Source of the DNA: Shewanella glacialimarina
Lineage (GTDB): Bacteria > Pseudomonadota > Gammaproteobacteria > Enterobacterales > Shewanellaceae
Direction of reading: 5' to 3'
NCBI RefSeq assembly: GCF_020511155.1
Contig: NZ_CP041216.1
Coordinates: 4,154,001 to 4,218,000 of the forward strand
Length of the DNA: 64,000 nucleotides
This document shows, one piece after another, positions 49,957 through 59,568 of the stretch. The notes under the pieces were generated by a model. The model had not been told where the DNA came from. It did no database searches and saw only the letters and a list, made by a program, of their open reading frames with translations. The translations under genes and the position numbers were made by a program. Positions within the stretch are counted from its first letter, which is position 1, and each line of letters starts with the position of its first letter.

Positions 49957-51243
49957 CTATACCCTCAGCCGCCAAATATCGAAGGTTTCCTGACACAACT
50001 GTTCTCTAAAGTCTGGGTGGGCGATATCGATTAAAGCGCGGGCGCGTTCACGCAGTGATTTACCCCGCATGTTGGCAATACCATATTCGGTGACAATGTA
50101 ATGCACATGGGCACGAGTAGTGACGACCCCTGCGCCAGGAGATAACACTGTCGCAATCCTTGAAATAGTGCCTTTAGCTGCAGTGCTCGGCAGGGCAATA
50201 ACCGATCGCCCTCCTTCAGAAAGGGCTGCCCCGCGAATAAAGTCCATTTGACCACCTACACCGGAGTAGATACTCGTGCCTAGCGAGTCGGCGCAGACCT
50301 GACCTGATATATCCACCTGTAAGGCAGAATTTATTGCCATAACATTAGGATTTTTACGAATAATAGCCGTATCGTTAACCTGTTCAATATCCATGAAAAT
50401 CACTGATGGATTATCATCAACAAAATCATAAAGTCTCTGGCTACCTAAAGCAAAACCTGTCACCAGTTTGCCTGGGTGCACCTTCTTACGGCTGTTATTA
50501 ATGGCGCCACTCTCGACAAGATTTAATACCCCATCGGAAAATAGTTCGGTATGGACACCAAGATCACGATGCTCTGTAAGGCAAGAGAGTACAGCATCAG
50601 GAATCGAGCCTATGCCCATTTGTAAGCAGTCACCATCGCGGACCAGCTTGGCAACATTTTTACCTATGGCTAAGCTAATCGGGTCACTTACAACTAAGGG
50701 ATGTTGTGGCAATACCATACTTTGCTCATACACAGCGGCAAATTTCTGGTAATGAACAAACCCATCACCATGAGTACGGGGCATCATGGGATTAATATGT
50801 GCGATGATTTTACCGGCCATTTGGCATGCTGCCAACGTTGCTTCAACCGAAATACCCAGTGAACAAATACCATGTTTGTCGGGCGGCGATACCTGAATAA
50901 TAGCGGTATCAATTTGCTGCTCACGGGAACGAAACAGTTTAGGAACTTCAGAGAGAAATATCGGCACATAGTCCGCATCACCTTGTTGCAACAACAAGCG
51001 TGTTGGCACGCCACCGAAAAAGCAGCGATGACGAAGATGGCCTTTTAATCTTGGGTCACTTAATGACTCAGCTCCTTCTGTATGAAGCTGCAATAGTGTT
51101 AAATCATGCCGATTTAAAGCATGTACAGCCAATGCATCGAGTAATAGCTTGGGTGTCGCTCCCATAGAGTGGGTCCAGATTGTTTCACCATTTTCAATTA
51201 AAGAAACAGCTTCTAAAGCGGTGTTACAGATAATTGGGGGCAT
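49957..51243 (-). CDS. acetyl-CoA hydrolase/transferase family protein
   Basis: This 428-residue CoA-transferase family I-like protein (acetyl-CoA hydrolase / 4-hydroxybutyrate CoA-transferase) has the N-terminal half QVSPPDKHGICSLGISVEAT and the C-terminal half with GIGSIPDAVLSCL, the catalytic-glutamate region LGVHTELFSDGVLNLVESGA and SGVGGQMDFIRGAALSEGGR. It is cytoplasmic and probably exchanges CoA between acetyl-CoA and a short organic acid; the acceptor cannot be told from sequence. It is monocistronic, converging on the yicC terminator. Confidence 0.88.
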   Translation of the reverse strand: MPPIICNTALEAVSLIENGETIWTHSMGATPKLLLDALAVHALNRHDLTLLQLHTEGAESLSDPRLKGHLRHRCFFGGVPTRLLLQQGDADYVPIFLSEVPKLFRSREQQIDTAIIQVSPPDKHGICSLGISVEATLAACQMAGKIIAHINPMMPRTHGDGFVHYQKFAAVYEQSMVLPQHPLVVSDPISLAIGKNVAKLVRDGDCLQMGIGSIPDAVLSCLTEHRDLGVHTELFSDGVLNLVESGAINNSRKKVHPGKLVTGFALGSQRLYDFVDDNPSVIFMDIEQVNDTAIIRKNPNVMAINSALQVDISGQVCADSLGTSIYSGVGGQMDFIRGAALSEGGRSVIALPSTAAKGTISRIATVLSPGAGVVTTRAHVHYIVTEYGIANMRGKSLRERARALIDIAHPDFREQLCQETFDIWRLRV

Positions 51244-51555
51244 TAAGTTTACCTAGGTCATGGCTCTGTTTTCAGTGTAAAGGCTAATAAAAAACTTTAA
51301 TAGACTCTATAAAAACCAATTATCAGGAAGTTGATCTTAAGCACGGGTTATAACAATTTAACTTGAAATACACAGACATGAAGACTTTAAACTCGAACTA
51401 GTTAGCCTTAAAACTGAAGCGTTTTGATATGAAGGTTTTTATGCGCAATAGTGTTTGAAACTGTATCAGCTAATACAAATATTCTAGCGATAGGCATAAA
51501 AAAACCTGCCGCGGCAGGTTTTAATTAATACTTAACGAGCACTAATAAAACAGTA
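51244..51555. other. intergenic region between CoA-transferase and rpoH
   Basis: About 310 AT-rich bases contain the rpoH terminator (51501-51522) and the presumed promoter of the CoA-transferase gene. No other element is recognised. Confidence 0.5.
51501..51522 (-). terminator. rpoH terminator
   Basis: AAAACCTGCC and GGCAGGTTTT form a near-perfect hairpin (AAAACCTGCCGCGGCAGGTT, then TT) followed by T on the minus strand, 34 bases after the rpoH stop. Confidence 0.88.
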
Positions 51556-52416
51556 TTAGATATCCATACAGCTTTTAAGCTTATTCATGGCATTTTTTTC
51601 TAACTGTCTTATACGCTCAGCTGATACTTGGTAAGTATTAGCCAGCTCTTGTAGGGTCGTTTTATCATCATCTAACCAGCGAGAACGAAGAATGTGCTGA
51701 CTACGCTCGTCTAAGGTTTTAATGGCTGATAATAAACGGTCCTGCGAGTCTGACTCCCAGTTGTCGTCTTCAATGTTTTGCGCAACATCTGAAGCGTGAT
51801 CTTGCAAATACAATGCTGGTGCATAATCGGTTGTGTCGTCGTCACTGTCATTGGTCAAATCAAAGGCAGGATCTTGCGCCGCCATCCGAGATTCCATTTC
51901 GGTCACGTCTGATCTAGAAACACCTAAGTTTTCGGCCACCATTGAGACTTCTTCATCGCTGAACCAGCCTAAACGTTTTTTAGATTTGCGAATATTGAAG
52001 AATAGTTTGCGTTGTGCTTTGGTGGTAGCCACTTTCACAATACGCCAGTTTTTCAACACGTATTCATGAATTTCAGCTTTAATCCAATGCACTGCAAATG
52101 AGACTAGACGAACACCAACATCGGGATCAAAACGTTTTACCGCTTTCATCAAACCAACATTGCCTTCTTGAATTAAATCCGCCTGTGGCAGGCCATAACC
52201 AGAATAACCTTTGGCGACGTGTGCAACAAAACGAAGATGCGACATAATAAGTTGTTTAGCCGCATGAAGATCGCCGGTTTCTTGTAAACGCTTGGCGAGA
52301 TCAAACTCAGTCTTAGCATCTAACATTTCAATTTTAGATACTGACCGAATATAAGCTTCTATGCTACCACTGCTTTGCGGTAACGCTAGCGCCATTGATT
52401 GCGTTTGATAAGTCAT
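51556..52416 (-). CDS. rpoH: RNA polymerase sigma-32 (heat shock) factor
   Basis: This 286-residue sigma-70 family factor has region 1.2 ([20 protein letters not shown]), region 2 ([44 protein letters not shown]), the RpoH box-like segment [23 protein letters not shown], and region 4 ([24 protein letters not shown]). RpoH directs heat-shock transcription and is usually controlled by translation and proteolysis. It lies downstream of ftsYEX, as in E. coli. Confidence 0.97.
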   Translation of the reverse strand: MTYQTQSMALALPQSSGSIEAYIRSVSKIEMLDAKTEFDLAKRLQETGDLHAAKQLIMSHLRFVAHVAKGYSGYGLPQADLIQEGNVGLMKAVKRFDPDVGVRLVSFAVHWIKAEIHEYVLKNWRIVKVATTKAQRKLFFNIRKSKKRLGWFSDEEVSMVAENLGVSRSDVTEMESRMAAQDPAFDLTNDSDDDTTDYAPALYLQDHASDVAQNIEDDNWESDSQDRLLSAIKTLDERSQHILRSRWLDDDKTTLQELANTYQVSAERIRQLEKNAMNKLKSCMDI

Positions 52417-52734
52417 TCGCTCTCCTACTGCTTTAATAAAATCATGCTACAAAATCTTTGAATACAATAAGATAAATTAAACATTCACAAGATATTAGCT
52501 GATGAACTTTCTATTACTAAGACATCTTATGTCAAATAAAGTTCATCCGAGCGGTTATTTAACCCGTTAATACACTACTTTGCAAGTAAACTAAGTTTCA
52601 TTTACTCATTTTACATAGATTAACTTAATCGGTAAATTCTGTTAGCGCCTGTTGTCTATGTTTATATTAATCGCTTGTTACTGAATCTATCTGCCATAAA
52701 AGCTATTGACCACAGGTGATTAACTACAGACTGT
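52417..52734. other. intergenic region between ftsX and rpoH with an inverted repeat
   Basis: About 320 bases precede rpoH and should hold its promoters. TGAACTTT (52503-52510) and AAAGTTCA (52538-52545) are inverted, with an inner GACAT/ATGTC pair (52521-52525, 52529-52533). I cannot assign the promoters. Confidence 0.4.
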
Positions 52735-53700
52735 TTACGACGGTTCGATTTTACGAAGATGCTGTCGCACTGATAAATAAGATCCTAACCAGCCTAAGAA
52801 TGATGCCAGTAAAACCAGTTGGCCTAGTTCAGCAAAAGTAAGTGACTGCAAACTTAGTTCACTACCATATAGCCCCATTAAGTCTGCTAATGCGCCATCC
52901 AAATACCAGACTAATAAATTAATAATTATCCACGCTAAAAGCCCACCAATGACCCCATACCATATTCCAGTATATAGGAACGGCCGCTGAATAAAGGCTT
53001 CTGTGGCGCCGACTAATTTCATAATTTCAATTTCGGTGCGACGATTCATAATAGCCAGTCGAATGGTATTGCCTATCACTAATACCACAGCCAGTACTAA
53101 TAATGCCGCGATTGCCAGTACGGTTTTCTCCAGCAAGCGCACCATGGCTTGTAAACGCTCTAACCATTCAATATCTAAACGACCAAAACTGACCTCAGGT
53201 TCACGCTCAAGCCTACGCAATAACTCGCGGGCACCTGTTGGGCTAGAATACTTTAACGATGGCGTAACTGTTACCACTGCTGGCAATGGGTTTTCATCAA
53301 GGTAAGATAAAGCTTCACCAAAACCAGATAAGCGCTGAAACTCTTCTAAGGCTTGCTCTCGACTGATATAGTCAATCGACTCGACTTCTCGAAACACTTT
53401 AATGCGTGAAATTAAGCTTTGGATAGATTGCTCGCTGCGCCCTTCATTAATAAACAGCGATATCTCTGCAGCGCTGTTCCAAGATTGGGTAATATTTTCT
53501 GCATTCTTAACTAATACCTGCAATGCGGCAGGTAAGCTTAAACTGACACCAAGCACTGCCATTGTCATGACAGAAGATAACGGATTACGCCACAACTCAC
53601 CAATACTCGACATGCCTTGCTGAATGTGACGAATAAAAAACATCACGATTCGGCCACTCATAGGTAGCTTACTTTGAGTAATATTATTATGTTTAGCCAT
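52735..53700 (-). CDS. ftsX: cell division protein FtsX
   Basis: FtsX is the membrane subunit of the FtsEX complex, which controls peptidoglycan hydrolases at the septum. The 321 residues have a cytoplasmic N-terminus, one TM helix (MTMAVLGVSLSLPAALQVLV), a periplasmic domain with QALEEFQRLSGFGEALSYLD, and three C-terminal TM helices (LAIAALLVLAVVLVIGNTIR and others). Its ATG overlaps the ftsE stop by one base (TAATG). Confidence 0.95.
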   Translation of the reverse strand: MAKHNNITQSKLPMSGRIVMFFIRHIQQGMSSIGELWRNPLSSVMTMAVLGVSLSLPAALQVLVKNAENITQSWNSAAEISLFINEGRSEQSIQSLISRIKVFREVESIDYISREQALEEFQRLSGFGEALSYLDENPLPAVVTVTPSLKYSSPTGARELLRRLEREPEVSFGRLDIEWLERLQAMVRLLEKTVLAIAALLVLAVVLVIGNTIRLAIMNRRTEIEIMKLVGATEAFIQRPFLYTGIWYGVIGGLLAWIIINLLVWYLDGALADLMGLYGSELSLQSLTFAELGQLVLLASFLGWLGSYLSVRQHLRKIEPS

Positions 53701-54386
53701 TATTCTTCTCCCGCCAAGCTGGAGCGCGACTCACCGCCAATCATTTTGCCCTGTTTAAGGGTAAAGGTTCGATATTTCATCCGCGCAATTAACCCTAAAT
53801 CGTGGGTAGCAATTAACACGCTGGTTCCTGCGTCATGGAAGGTTTCAAATAACCTTAAAATATCCATAGACAGTTTGGGGTCTAAGTTACCGGTTGGCTC
53901 ATCGGCTAACAAAATAGGGGGCTTATTCACAATCGCGCGGGCAATACCTACCCTTTGTTGTTCACCGCCAGACAACATAATGGGGCTATGACGCTCTTTG
54001 CCATATAACCCAACCATATCTAACGCACCGGCTACACGCTTTTTGATTTCACCGTGGGAAAAGCCCTCAATCACTAATGGCAGTGCTACATTGTCAAAGA
54101 CACTTTTATCCATTAATAGGTGATGGTTTTGAAAAATCATGCCTATATTACGGCGTAAATAAGGCACGTGTTTGGCACTGACATTGGCAATATCATGGCC
54201 ATTGATAGCCACCCTACCTGCTGAGGCACGTTCAATGACGGTGATCAATTTAAGCAGGGTGCTTTTACCTGCACCAGAGTGACCGGTTAAAAAAGCCATC
54301 TCACCTTGACGAAGATGAAAATTAATATCCAGTAAGGCTTTTTGCCCGCCGGGATAGACTTTACTTACCTGCTCAAATTGGATCAT
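53700..54386 (-). CDS. ftsE: cell division ATP-binding protein FtsE
   Basis: This 228-residue ABC ATPase has Walker A GHSGAGKSTLLKLI, signature LSGGEQQRVGIARAI, Walker B ILLADEPTGNLDP and the H-loop IATHDL. It begins MIQFEQVSKVYPGGQKALLD. With FtsX it forms the division-site complex. It follows ftsY by six bases on the same strand. Confidence 0.97.
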   Translation of the reverse strand: MIQFEQVSKVYPGGQKALLDINFHLRQGEMAFLTGHSGAGKSTLLKLITVIERASAGRVAINGHDIANVSAKHVPYLRRNIGMIFQNHHLLMDKSVFDNVALPLVIEGFSHGEIKKRVAGALDMVGLYGKERHSPIMLSGGEQQRVGIARAIVNKPPILLADEPTGNLDPKLSMDILRLFETFHDAGTSVLIATHDLGLIARMKYRTFTLKQGKMIGGESRSSLAGEE

Positions 54387-54392
54387 GTTTGC

Positions 54393-56057
54393 CTATTCTG
54401 CCTTTTCTTGACTAAATAATGCTTCGATAAAATCATGGGCATTAAAAGTACGTAAATCATCAATTTGTTCGCCGACACCAATGTGACGAATGGGAATATT
54501 AAACTTATCTGCTATGGCGAAGATAATACCACCCTTTGCGGTGCCGTCTAATTTGCTTAAGGTAATACCTGTCACACCCACTGCTTCTTGAAATAGTTGT
54601 GCCTGGCTAATCGCATTTTGCCCTGTGCTAGCATCTAAGGTTAACATCACTTCATGGGGTGCATTGATGTCGAGTTTTTTCATCACTCGAACAACTTTTT
54701 TTAGTTCTTCCATTAAATGGCTTTTGTTCTGTAAACGGCCTGCGGTATCAGCAATAAGCACATCGACTTTACGTGCTTTAGCTGCTTGAAGTGCATCAAA
54801 AATAACTGAAGCACTGTCGGCTCCTGTGTGCTGTGCAACAACAGGAATATTATTGCGCTGCCCCCAGACTTGTAGTTGCTCAACAGCGGCCGCCCGAAAA
54901 GTATCACCAGCAGCTAACATGACAGATTTGCCTTGTTTTTGATACTGTTTTGCCAATTTACCAATGGTCGTTGTTTTACCTACACCATTAACACCTACCA
55001 TTAAGATAACAAATGGCCCCTCAGCATTATCAGGCACCAAAGGGATAGCTACAGGGGCTAACATTTTGTGCATTTCATCACGCATCAGATCATACAGTGC
55101 TTCTGCATTTTTAAGCTGTTTACGCGATGCTTGCTCAGTGAGACTTTTAATTAACTTAGTAGTAGTTTCAACACCCACATCGGCGATTAACAGTTGTTCT
55201 TCAAGCTCTTCAAATAAATCGTCATCGATTTTTTTGCCACTAAACAGACCAATGAATCCAGAACCAATATTTTCACTGGTACGCATCAAACCACGTTTTA
55301 AGCGCGCAAACATGCCTTCTTTTTTAGGCTTATCTTGAGGCTCTGGTTCAACTTGAGTAACAACACCTTGCGCATTATCTTCTGCAGCTTGAGCTTCAGC
55401 GGCTGCTATTCTGGCCTCTTCTGCAGATTGAGCTTCAACGGCTGCTATTCTCGCCTCTTCGGCAGCTTGAGCTTCAACGGCTGCTATTCTGGCCTCTTCG
55501 GCAGCTTGAGCTTCAGCGGCTGCTATTCTGGCCTCTTCGGCAGCTTGAGCTTCAACGGCTGCTATTCTCGCCTCTTCGGCAGCTTGAGCTTCAGCGGCGG
55601 CTATTCTGGCCTCTTCGGCAGCTTGCGCTTCAGCGGCGACTATTCTGGCCTCTTCGGCAGCTTGCGCTTCAGCGGCGACTATTCTCGCCTCTTCTGCAGT
55701 TTGAGCTTCAGCGGCAATTATTTTAGCCTCTTCGGCAGCTTGCGCTTCAGCGGCTGCTATTTTAGCCTCTTCGGCAGCTTGAGCTTCAGCAGCTACTATT
55801 CTGGCCTCTTCGGCAGCTTGAGCTTCAGCGGCGAAGATTCTAGCCTCTTCGGCAGCTTGAGCCTCAGCGGCTGCTATTTTAGCCTCTTCTGCAGCTTGCG
55901 CCTCAGCGGCAATTTTTGCATCACTCGCTTGCGCTTGAGTAGCATCATCTTGAATACTTTCTTGAGCAACGTCTTGGACGACTTCTTTGGAGGTTTCAAC
56001 GACCTCTTGCTCGTTCTTGTCTTTACGAAACCACGAGAAAAAACCTTTCTTTGCCAT
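54393..56057 (-). CDS. ftsY: signal recognition particle receptor FtsY with long repetitive N-terminus
   Basis: FtsY is the SRP receptor GTPase that delivers ribosomes to the membrane. The 554 residues start MAKKGFFSWFRKDKNEQEVV. A highly repetitive acidic region (about 48-231) is followed by the NG domain: GVNGVGKTTTIGKLAKQ (G1), DTFRAAAVEQLQVW, VDVLIADTAGRLQNKSHLME, TLSKLDGTAKGG and GEQIDDLRTFNAHDF. The repeats are about 13 copies of A-E-A-Q-A-A-E-E-A-R-I-(A/V)-A and make the acidic A domain unusually long. It is the first gene of ftsYEX and divergent from rsmD. Confidence 0.96.
   Translation of the reverse strand: MAKKGFFSWFRKDKNEQEVVETSKEVVQDVAQESIQDDATQAQASDAKIAAEAQAAEEAKIAAAEAQAAEEARIFAAEAQAAEEARIVAAEAQAAEEAKIAAAEAQAAEEAKIIAAEAQTAEEARIVAAEAQAAEEARIVAAEAQAAEEARIAAAEAQAAEEARIAAVEAQAAEEARIAAAEAQAAEEARIAAVEAQAAEEARIAAVEAQSAEEARIAAAEAQAAEDNAQGVVTQVEPEPQDKPKKEGMFARLKRGLMRTSENIGSGFIGLFSGKKIDDDLFEELEEQLLIADVGVETTTKLIKSLTEQASRKQLKNAEALYDLMRDEMHKMLAPVAIPLVPDNAEGPFVILMVGVNGVGKTTTIGKLAKQYQKQGKSVMLAAGDTFRAAAVEQLQVWGQRNNIPVVAQHTGADSASVIFDALQAAKARKVDVLIADTAGRLQNKSHLMEELKKVVRVMKKLDINAPHEVMLTLDASTGQNAISQAQLFQEAVGVTGITLSKLDGTAKGGIIFAIADKFNIPIRHIGVGEQIDDLRTFNAHDFIEALFSQEKAE
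55377..55914 (-). repeat. 39-bp tandem repeats inside ftsY
   Basis: About 13 full and one partial in-frame 39-base units encode A-E-A-Q-A-A-E-E-A-R-I-x-A. Units differ at single codons, for example R/K, V/I/F/A and A/V/T/S, so the array is old enough to have diverged but is still suited to slippage. Confidence 0.9.
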
Positions 56058-56236
56058 GTTTACTACCAGTGCTCAATATAAAATAAGTTCAATTACAGCG
56101 ATTTTTTTACGCCAATAGGGGTTATTGGAGAATACTCAGTATTTTTGGTTGAGTTTAATATAAAATATCAGCTGTTTAGGGTGAGCATAGTCTACCACTT
56201 TCTTTTTCTTTGTTCAGACAAAATCACGAGGAACAC

Positions 56237-56818
56237 ATGGCACGACAAAATAGCAGTAGTGGACAGGTCAGAATAATTTCTGGGCAATGGCGTTCTCGCA
56301 AGCTGCCGATCCATGATTTAGAAGGCTTACGCCCAACAACAGACCGTGTGCGTGAAACCTTATTTAACTGGTTGTCGGTCGATATTCGGGGCGCTCGAGT
56401 ATTAGATTGTTTTGCCGGAAGCGGGGCATTAAGCCTAGAGTCGTTATCACGTTATGCCGAATTTGCGTTAATGTTTGAATTACAAAAAAGTGCTGCCAAC
56501 CAACTGACCAAAAATCTGCACACCCTTAACTGCATCAATGCCAAAGTGATTAATGGTGACAGTTTGCAGTTATTGGCGAAAGGAACAGATCAAGGTTTTG
56601 ATGTGGTTTATATTGACCCTCCCTTTCGTAAAGGTTTGGCCAAACAGACTATTGAATTATTAATGGCCCATGGTTGGTTAAATAACGATGCACTCATTTA
56701 TCTTGAAACCGAAACCGATCTTACTGATCTGGTTATTCCAGCAAATTGGTTCCCACTGAAACAAAAAACAGCGGGACAAGTGAGTTACCGTTTGTATGCT
56801 TATCAGTCTGAGACTTAA
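56237..56818 (+). CDS. rsmD: 16S rRNA (guanine-966 N2)-methyltransferase
   Basis: RsmD methylates G966 of 16S rRNA. The 193-residue protein begins MARQNSSSGQVRIISGQWRS and contains GLRPTTDRVRETLFNWLSVD, the SAM-binding VLDCFAGSGALSLESLSRYA and the catalytic VVYIDPPF motif. GAGGA lies four bases upstream of the ATG at 56237; the upstream TTG at 56210 is not preferred. The divergent ftsY-rsmD arrangement is conserved. Confidence 0.95.
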   Translation: MARQNSSSGQVRIISGQWRSRKLPIHDLEGLRPTTDRVRETLFNWLSVDIRGARVLDCFAGSGALSLESLSRYAEFALMFELQKSAANQLTKNLHTLNCINAKVINGDSLQLLAKGTDQGFDVVYIDPPFRKGLAKQTIELLMAHGWLNNDALIYLETETDLTDLVIPANWFPLKQKTAGQVSYRLYAYQSET

Positions 56819-56904
56819 ACAGCACATTTTTCAATGTTAGATCTGTCGCTTGTTGTCATAAGTTACTCCGGTGCCACTGTTAAAATTTATTTAGCTTCAT
56901 CCAT

Positions 56905-56937
56905 AAAAAAACCTCGTTCACTTGAACGAGGTTTTTT
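56905..56937. terminator. bidirectional terminator between rsmD and cymA
   Basis: AAAAAACCTCGTTCA-CT-TGAACGAGGTTTTTT forms a perfect hairpin flanked by A and T runs and can end transcription of both convergent genes. Confidence 0.88.
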
Positions 56938-56957
56938 ATTCAGTAGCCTAAACCAAA

Positions 56958-57521
56958 TTACTTTTTAGGGTACGGATGGGCGACACCTTTATGACAATCA
57001 ACACAGGTTTTTCTGTCTTCTGGTGCTTTTTTGAAATTATTTTCATGCATTTTTTTCGCCATTTTCTTCATGCCTTCGGGCTGATTTTCATATATACGAG
57101 TATGGCAATGACGACAGTTAGCTGAATCATTAGATTTGAAATACTTTAATGCTAGGTCTGCTTGCTCTTTACGGTTTTCATCTAACCATGCTTGAGTATT
57201 GAAATCATCTATCATGATAAAACCGTATAAATCTTTAGAAACAATGATTTTTTTGATCAAGTAATCAACTGGACCATGGGGTAAATGACAATCTTGACAT
57301 TGAACTGTTACACCTGCATTGCCACCGCCATGAGCTGACGCTAATACTTCATCCTTTAAAGAGTGATTACTGTGACAAGACATACAGAAAGCATCAGTAC
57401 TTGTTGCATGTAAGGTTTGCTGAGTTGCAAAGTAGCCAACTACACCTAAAATCACACCGACAATAATCAGTACGATAATGGAATATTTTGCGCTTGGTTT
57501 AAATAGGGCACGCCAGTTCAT
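56958..57521 (-). CDS. cymA: tetraheme quinol dehydrogenase CymA
   Basis: CymA is a NapC/NirT family membrane-anchored tetraheme cytochrome c that passes electrons from menaquinol to many periplasmic reductases in Shewanella. The 187 residues have one N-terminal TM anchor (YSIIVLIIVGVILGVVGYFA) and four C-x-x-C-H heme sites (CMSCH, CQDCH, CRHCH, CVDCH). Length and motif order match Shewanella CymA closely. It stands alone between rsmD and a small membrane protein gene. It is a strong genus indicator and implies versatile anaerobic respiration. Confidence 0.93.
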   Translation of the reverse strand: MNWRALFKPSAKYSIIVLIIVGVILGVVGYFATQQTLHATSTDAFCMSCHSNHSLKDEVLASAHGGGNAGVTVQCQDCHLPHGPVDYLIKKIIVSKDLYGFIMIDDFNTQAWLDENRKEQADLALKYFKSNDSANCRHCHTRIYENQPEGMKKMAKKMHENNFKKAPEDRKTCVDCHKGVAHPYPKK

Positions 57522-57794
57522 GACACATCTCCGTTTTACAGAATTTTATATATTATTAATTTTCAGCAAGTGTAGAGTGTTGTGATACTAAAAAAACAGA
57601 TATGCCTCTAGGTTTAGGTAATAGGTAGAATTCATCACTTAAACTTTGAAGTTGATCAATAATTGACTAACTATTACTCACTCCAACCTTAAACTAAACT
57701 TAATACAACGGAGGTGACTTAACAACAAGACACAAAATATCAACGGTATAATTGCAACACAGATCTCATTTTATGCCATGACCCGCTAATTTAA

Positions 57795-58061
57795 TTATTT
57801 ATGTTGAGCCAAAATATGCTGTTTTTCACGGGCTAGTATAAGCATCTTCCAACCACCCCACAGCATTATCCCCCCACCGACAAGGATCATGGCGTAAATG
57901 ATTTGTTGATCCGCCAACATAGGTAAAAAGTTTTTATCAAAGCCAGCAAATATGCCATACAAGCCTAAGCCAAACAGAAGGCTGCCTGGAAAATCAATAA
58001 TGGCAATCATCAGCATTTTACGATCAATCGCTTTTAGTTGTGTTAGTAGCAGGTCTGACAT
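57795..58061 (-). CDS. small conserved inner-membrane protein
   Basis: An 88-residue protein with two predicted TM helices (MLMIAIIDFPGSLLFGLGLY, IIYAMILVGGGIMLWGGW) separated by a short polar loop. No named family is recognised. It lies upstream of cymA on the same strand, with a gap of about 270 bases, so a shared operon is unlikely. Confidence 0.7.
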   Translation of the reverse strand: MSDLLLTQLKAIDRKMLMIAIIDFPGSLLFGLGLYGIFAGFDKNFLPMLADQQIIYAMILVGGGIMLWGGWKMLILAREKQHILAQHK

Positions 58062-58263
58062 AACAATTTCATCCTTAAATTAAAAAATTAACATAGCAAT
58101 AAAAACAATCTGTTATCAACAAGTTTATTTTTTTATGTTTCATCTGCCTTATCACATGGAGGGGAACGTAATGATTAAATCATGCCTCCTTCATTTTCAA
58201 TTCTTAACATAGGGTTTCACGTATCTTATTGCCCACAGTTAAGCTACAAAACGCCATAAGTGC

Positions 58264-58289
58264 AAAAAGTCTTCCGAAGAAGACTTTTT
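58264..58289 (-). terminator. terminator downstream of the tyrosine permease gene
   Basis: AAAAAGTCTTC-CGAA-GAAGACTTTTT has an 11-bp perfect stem and lies 22 bases after the stop of the leftward gene. Confidence 0.85.
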
Positions 58290-58311
58290 ATTATGTAAGC
58301 CTGTCAAAAAC

Positions 58312-59568
58312 CTACTGGTAAACCGGTAAAATATCCGCCATAGCCAACAAGTGACACGTGGCCGTTAATGCCCCAAATAACACCACAATCATGATCAACA
58401 TATTGCCTCCTGGTACTTTAAAGCTTTGGCTATTTGGATATAGCTGACGGGTTTTATAAGCCAATAGTGCAGGTACAATAACCGCCCAGATAGTTGCGGC
58501 TAAAGCCGCAAAGCCGATAGCCATTAAAAAACCATTAGGAAAGAGTAACCCTAATACTGTTGGTGGAATAAACGTAATTGCTGCGGTTTTTAATCGGCCA
58601 GTACGAGAATCATCAAAACCAAATAAATCAGCTAGGTAATCGAATAAGCCTAATGTCACCCCTAAGAAAGATGAGGCAACCGCTAAGTTGGCAAATAAGG
58701 TCAGTACGCGTGACAAATTTTCGCTAGCGATAGATTCAGATAAAGCCGCCACTAATACCCCCATATTACCGCCTTGAGCAATAATATCTGAGAACATAGC
58801 ACGAGAAATATTGCCCATAGTGACCACTAACCAACAGGCATAAATCACCAAGGCAATGGTTGTGCCTAGTACGATAGCTTTTACAATGGTTTTAGCATCT
58901 TTACCGTAATATTTAACCAGACTGGGTACATTGCCATGGTAACCAAAACTGGCGAGGCCAAATGGCAATGCAGCCAGCATATAAGGTAAATAACGAGCTT
59001 CACCGTCGGGTTCAAACAATCGACTTGGCTCTATTTCAATTAATAAGTTACCCGTAGCTAAAAAGAAAGTGATCACCATGCCACCAAGCATAATGGTGGT
59101 AATGCGATCAACAGCTTTAGTGCTGATTAACACAATAAGTGCTAGCACCAATGCAAACACTAATCCGGCGATACTTTGCGGTAAGCTGATGCCAATAGCC
59201 TGCAGACTATGATTAACAATCGAGCCACCGCCACTAATATAAGCGTATGTTAGGATGTACAACACAAAAGCAATTGATAAACCATTGACTATTCTACCAA
59301 ATTTCCCGAGCGTATCACGCGTTAACGTGTCAAAACTGGCCCCTGGCTCAAAATGTAAATTGGCTTCCAGTAATAGTAAACCAGACATCAGCATACAAAA
59401 CCAAATACCTACTAACATCAGTACAGAATAACTAAACCACATGCCTGCCCCGACCACAGGTAACGAGAACATTCCCGCACCAACGGTCGTACCAGCAATA
59501 ATCATTGCCCCACCAATAAGAGACTTACTTTTGGGGCTATTTTTAGCCGCATTCATGTGGTTTGCCAT
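58312..59568 (-). CDS. aromatic amino acid permease, TyrP-like
   Basis: This 418-residue protein with about 11 TM helices belongs to the hydroxy/aromatic amino acid permease family (TyrP/Mtr/TnaB). It begins with a basic cytoplasmic N-terminus, followed by GGAMIIAGTTVGAGMFSLPV, and later shows PFGLASFGYHGNVPSLVKYY. TyrP imports tyrosine by proton symport; tryptophan transport by a family member is an alternative. The ATG overlaps the plsB stop by one base, an unusual coupling between a permease and phospholipid synthesis. Confidence 0.85.
   Translation of the reverse strand: MANHMNAAKNSPKSKSLIGGAMIIAGTTVGAGMFSLPVVGAGMWFSYSVLMLVGIWFCMLMSGLLLLEANLHFEPGASFDTLTRDTLGKFGRIVNGLSIAFVLYILTYAYISGGGSIVNHSLQAIGISLPQSIAGLVFALVLALIVLISTKAVDRITTIMLGGMVITFFLATGNLLIEIEPSRLFEPDGEARYLPYMLAALPFGLASFGYHGNVPSLVKYYGKDAKTIVKAIVLGTTIALVIYACWLVVTMGNISRAMFSDIIAQGGNMGVLVAALSESIASENLSRVLTLFANLAVASSFLGVTLGLFDYLADLFGFDDSRTGRLKTAAITFIPPTVLGLLFPNGFLMAIGFAALAATIWAVIVPALLAYKTRQLYPNSQSFKVPGGNMLIMIVVLFGALTATCHLLAMADILPVYQ

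Noticed and set aside
55377-55914. Regular 39-bp repeats that could suggest a CRISPR array
   Set aside because: The units are directly adjacent with no spacers and are in frame inside ftsY.
55335-56081. 248-residue rightward ORF with repeated Ser-Phe-Ser-Gly-Gly-like units
   Set aside because: It is the antisense shadow of the tandem repeats in ftsY; codons on the other strand encode a clear FtsY protein.
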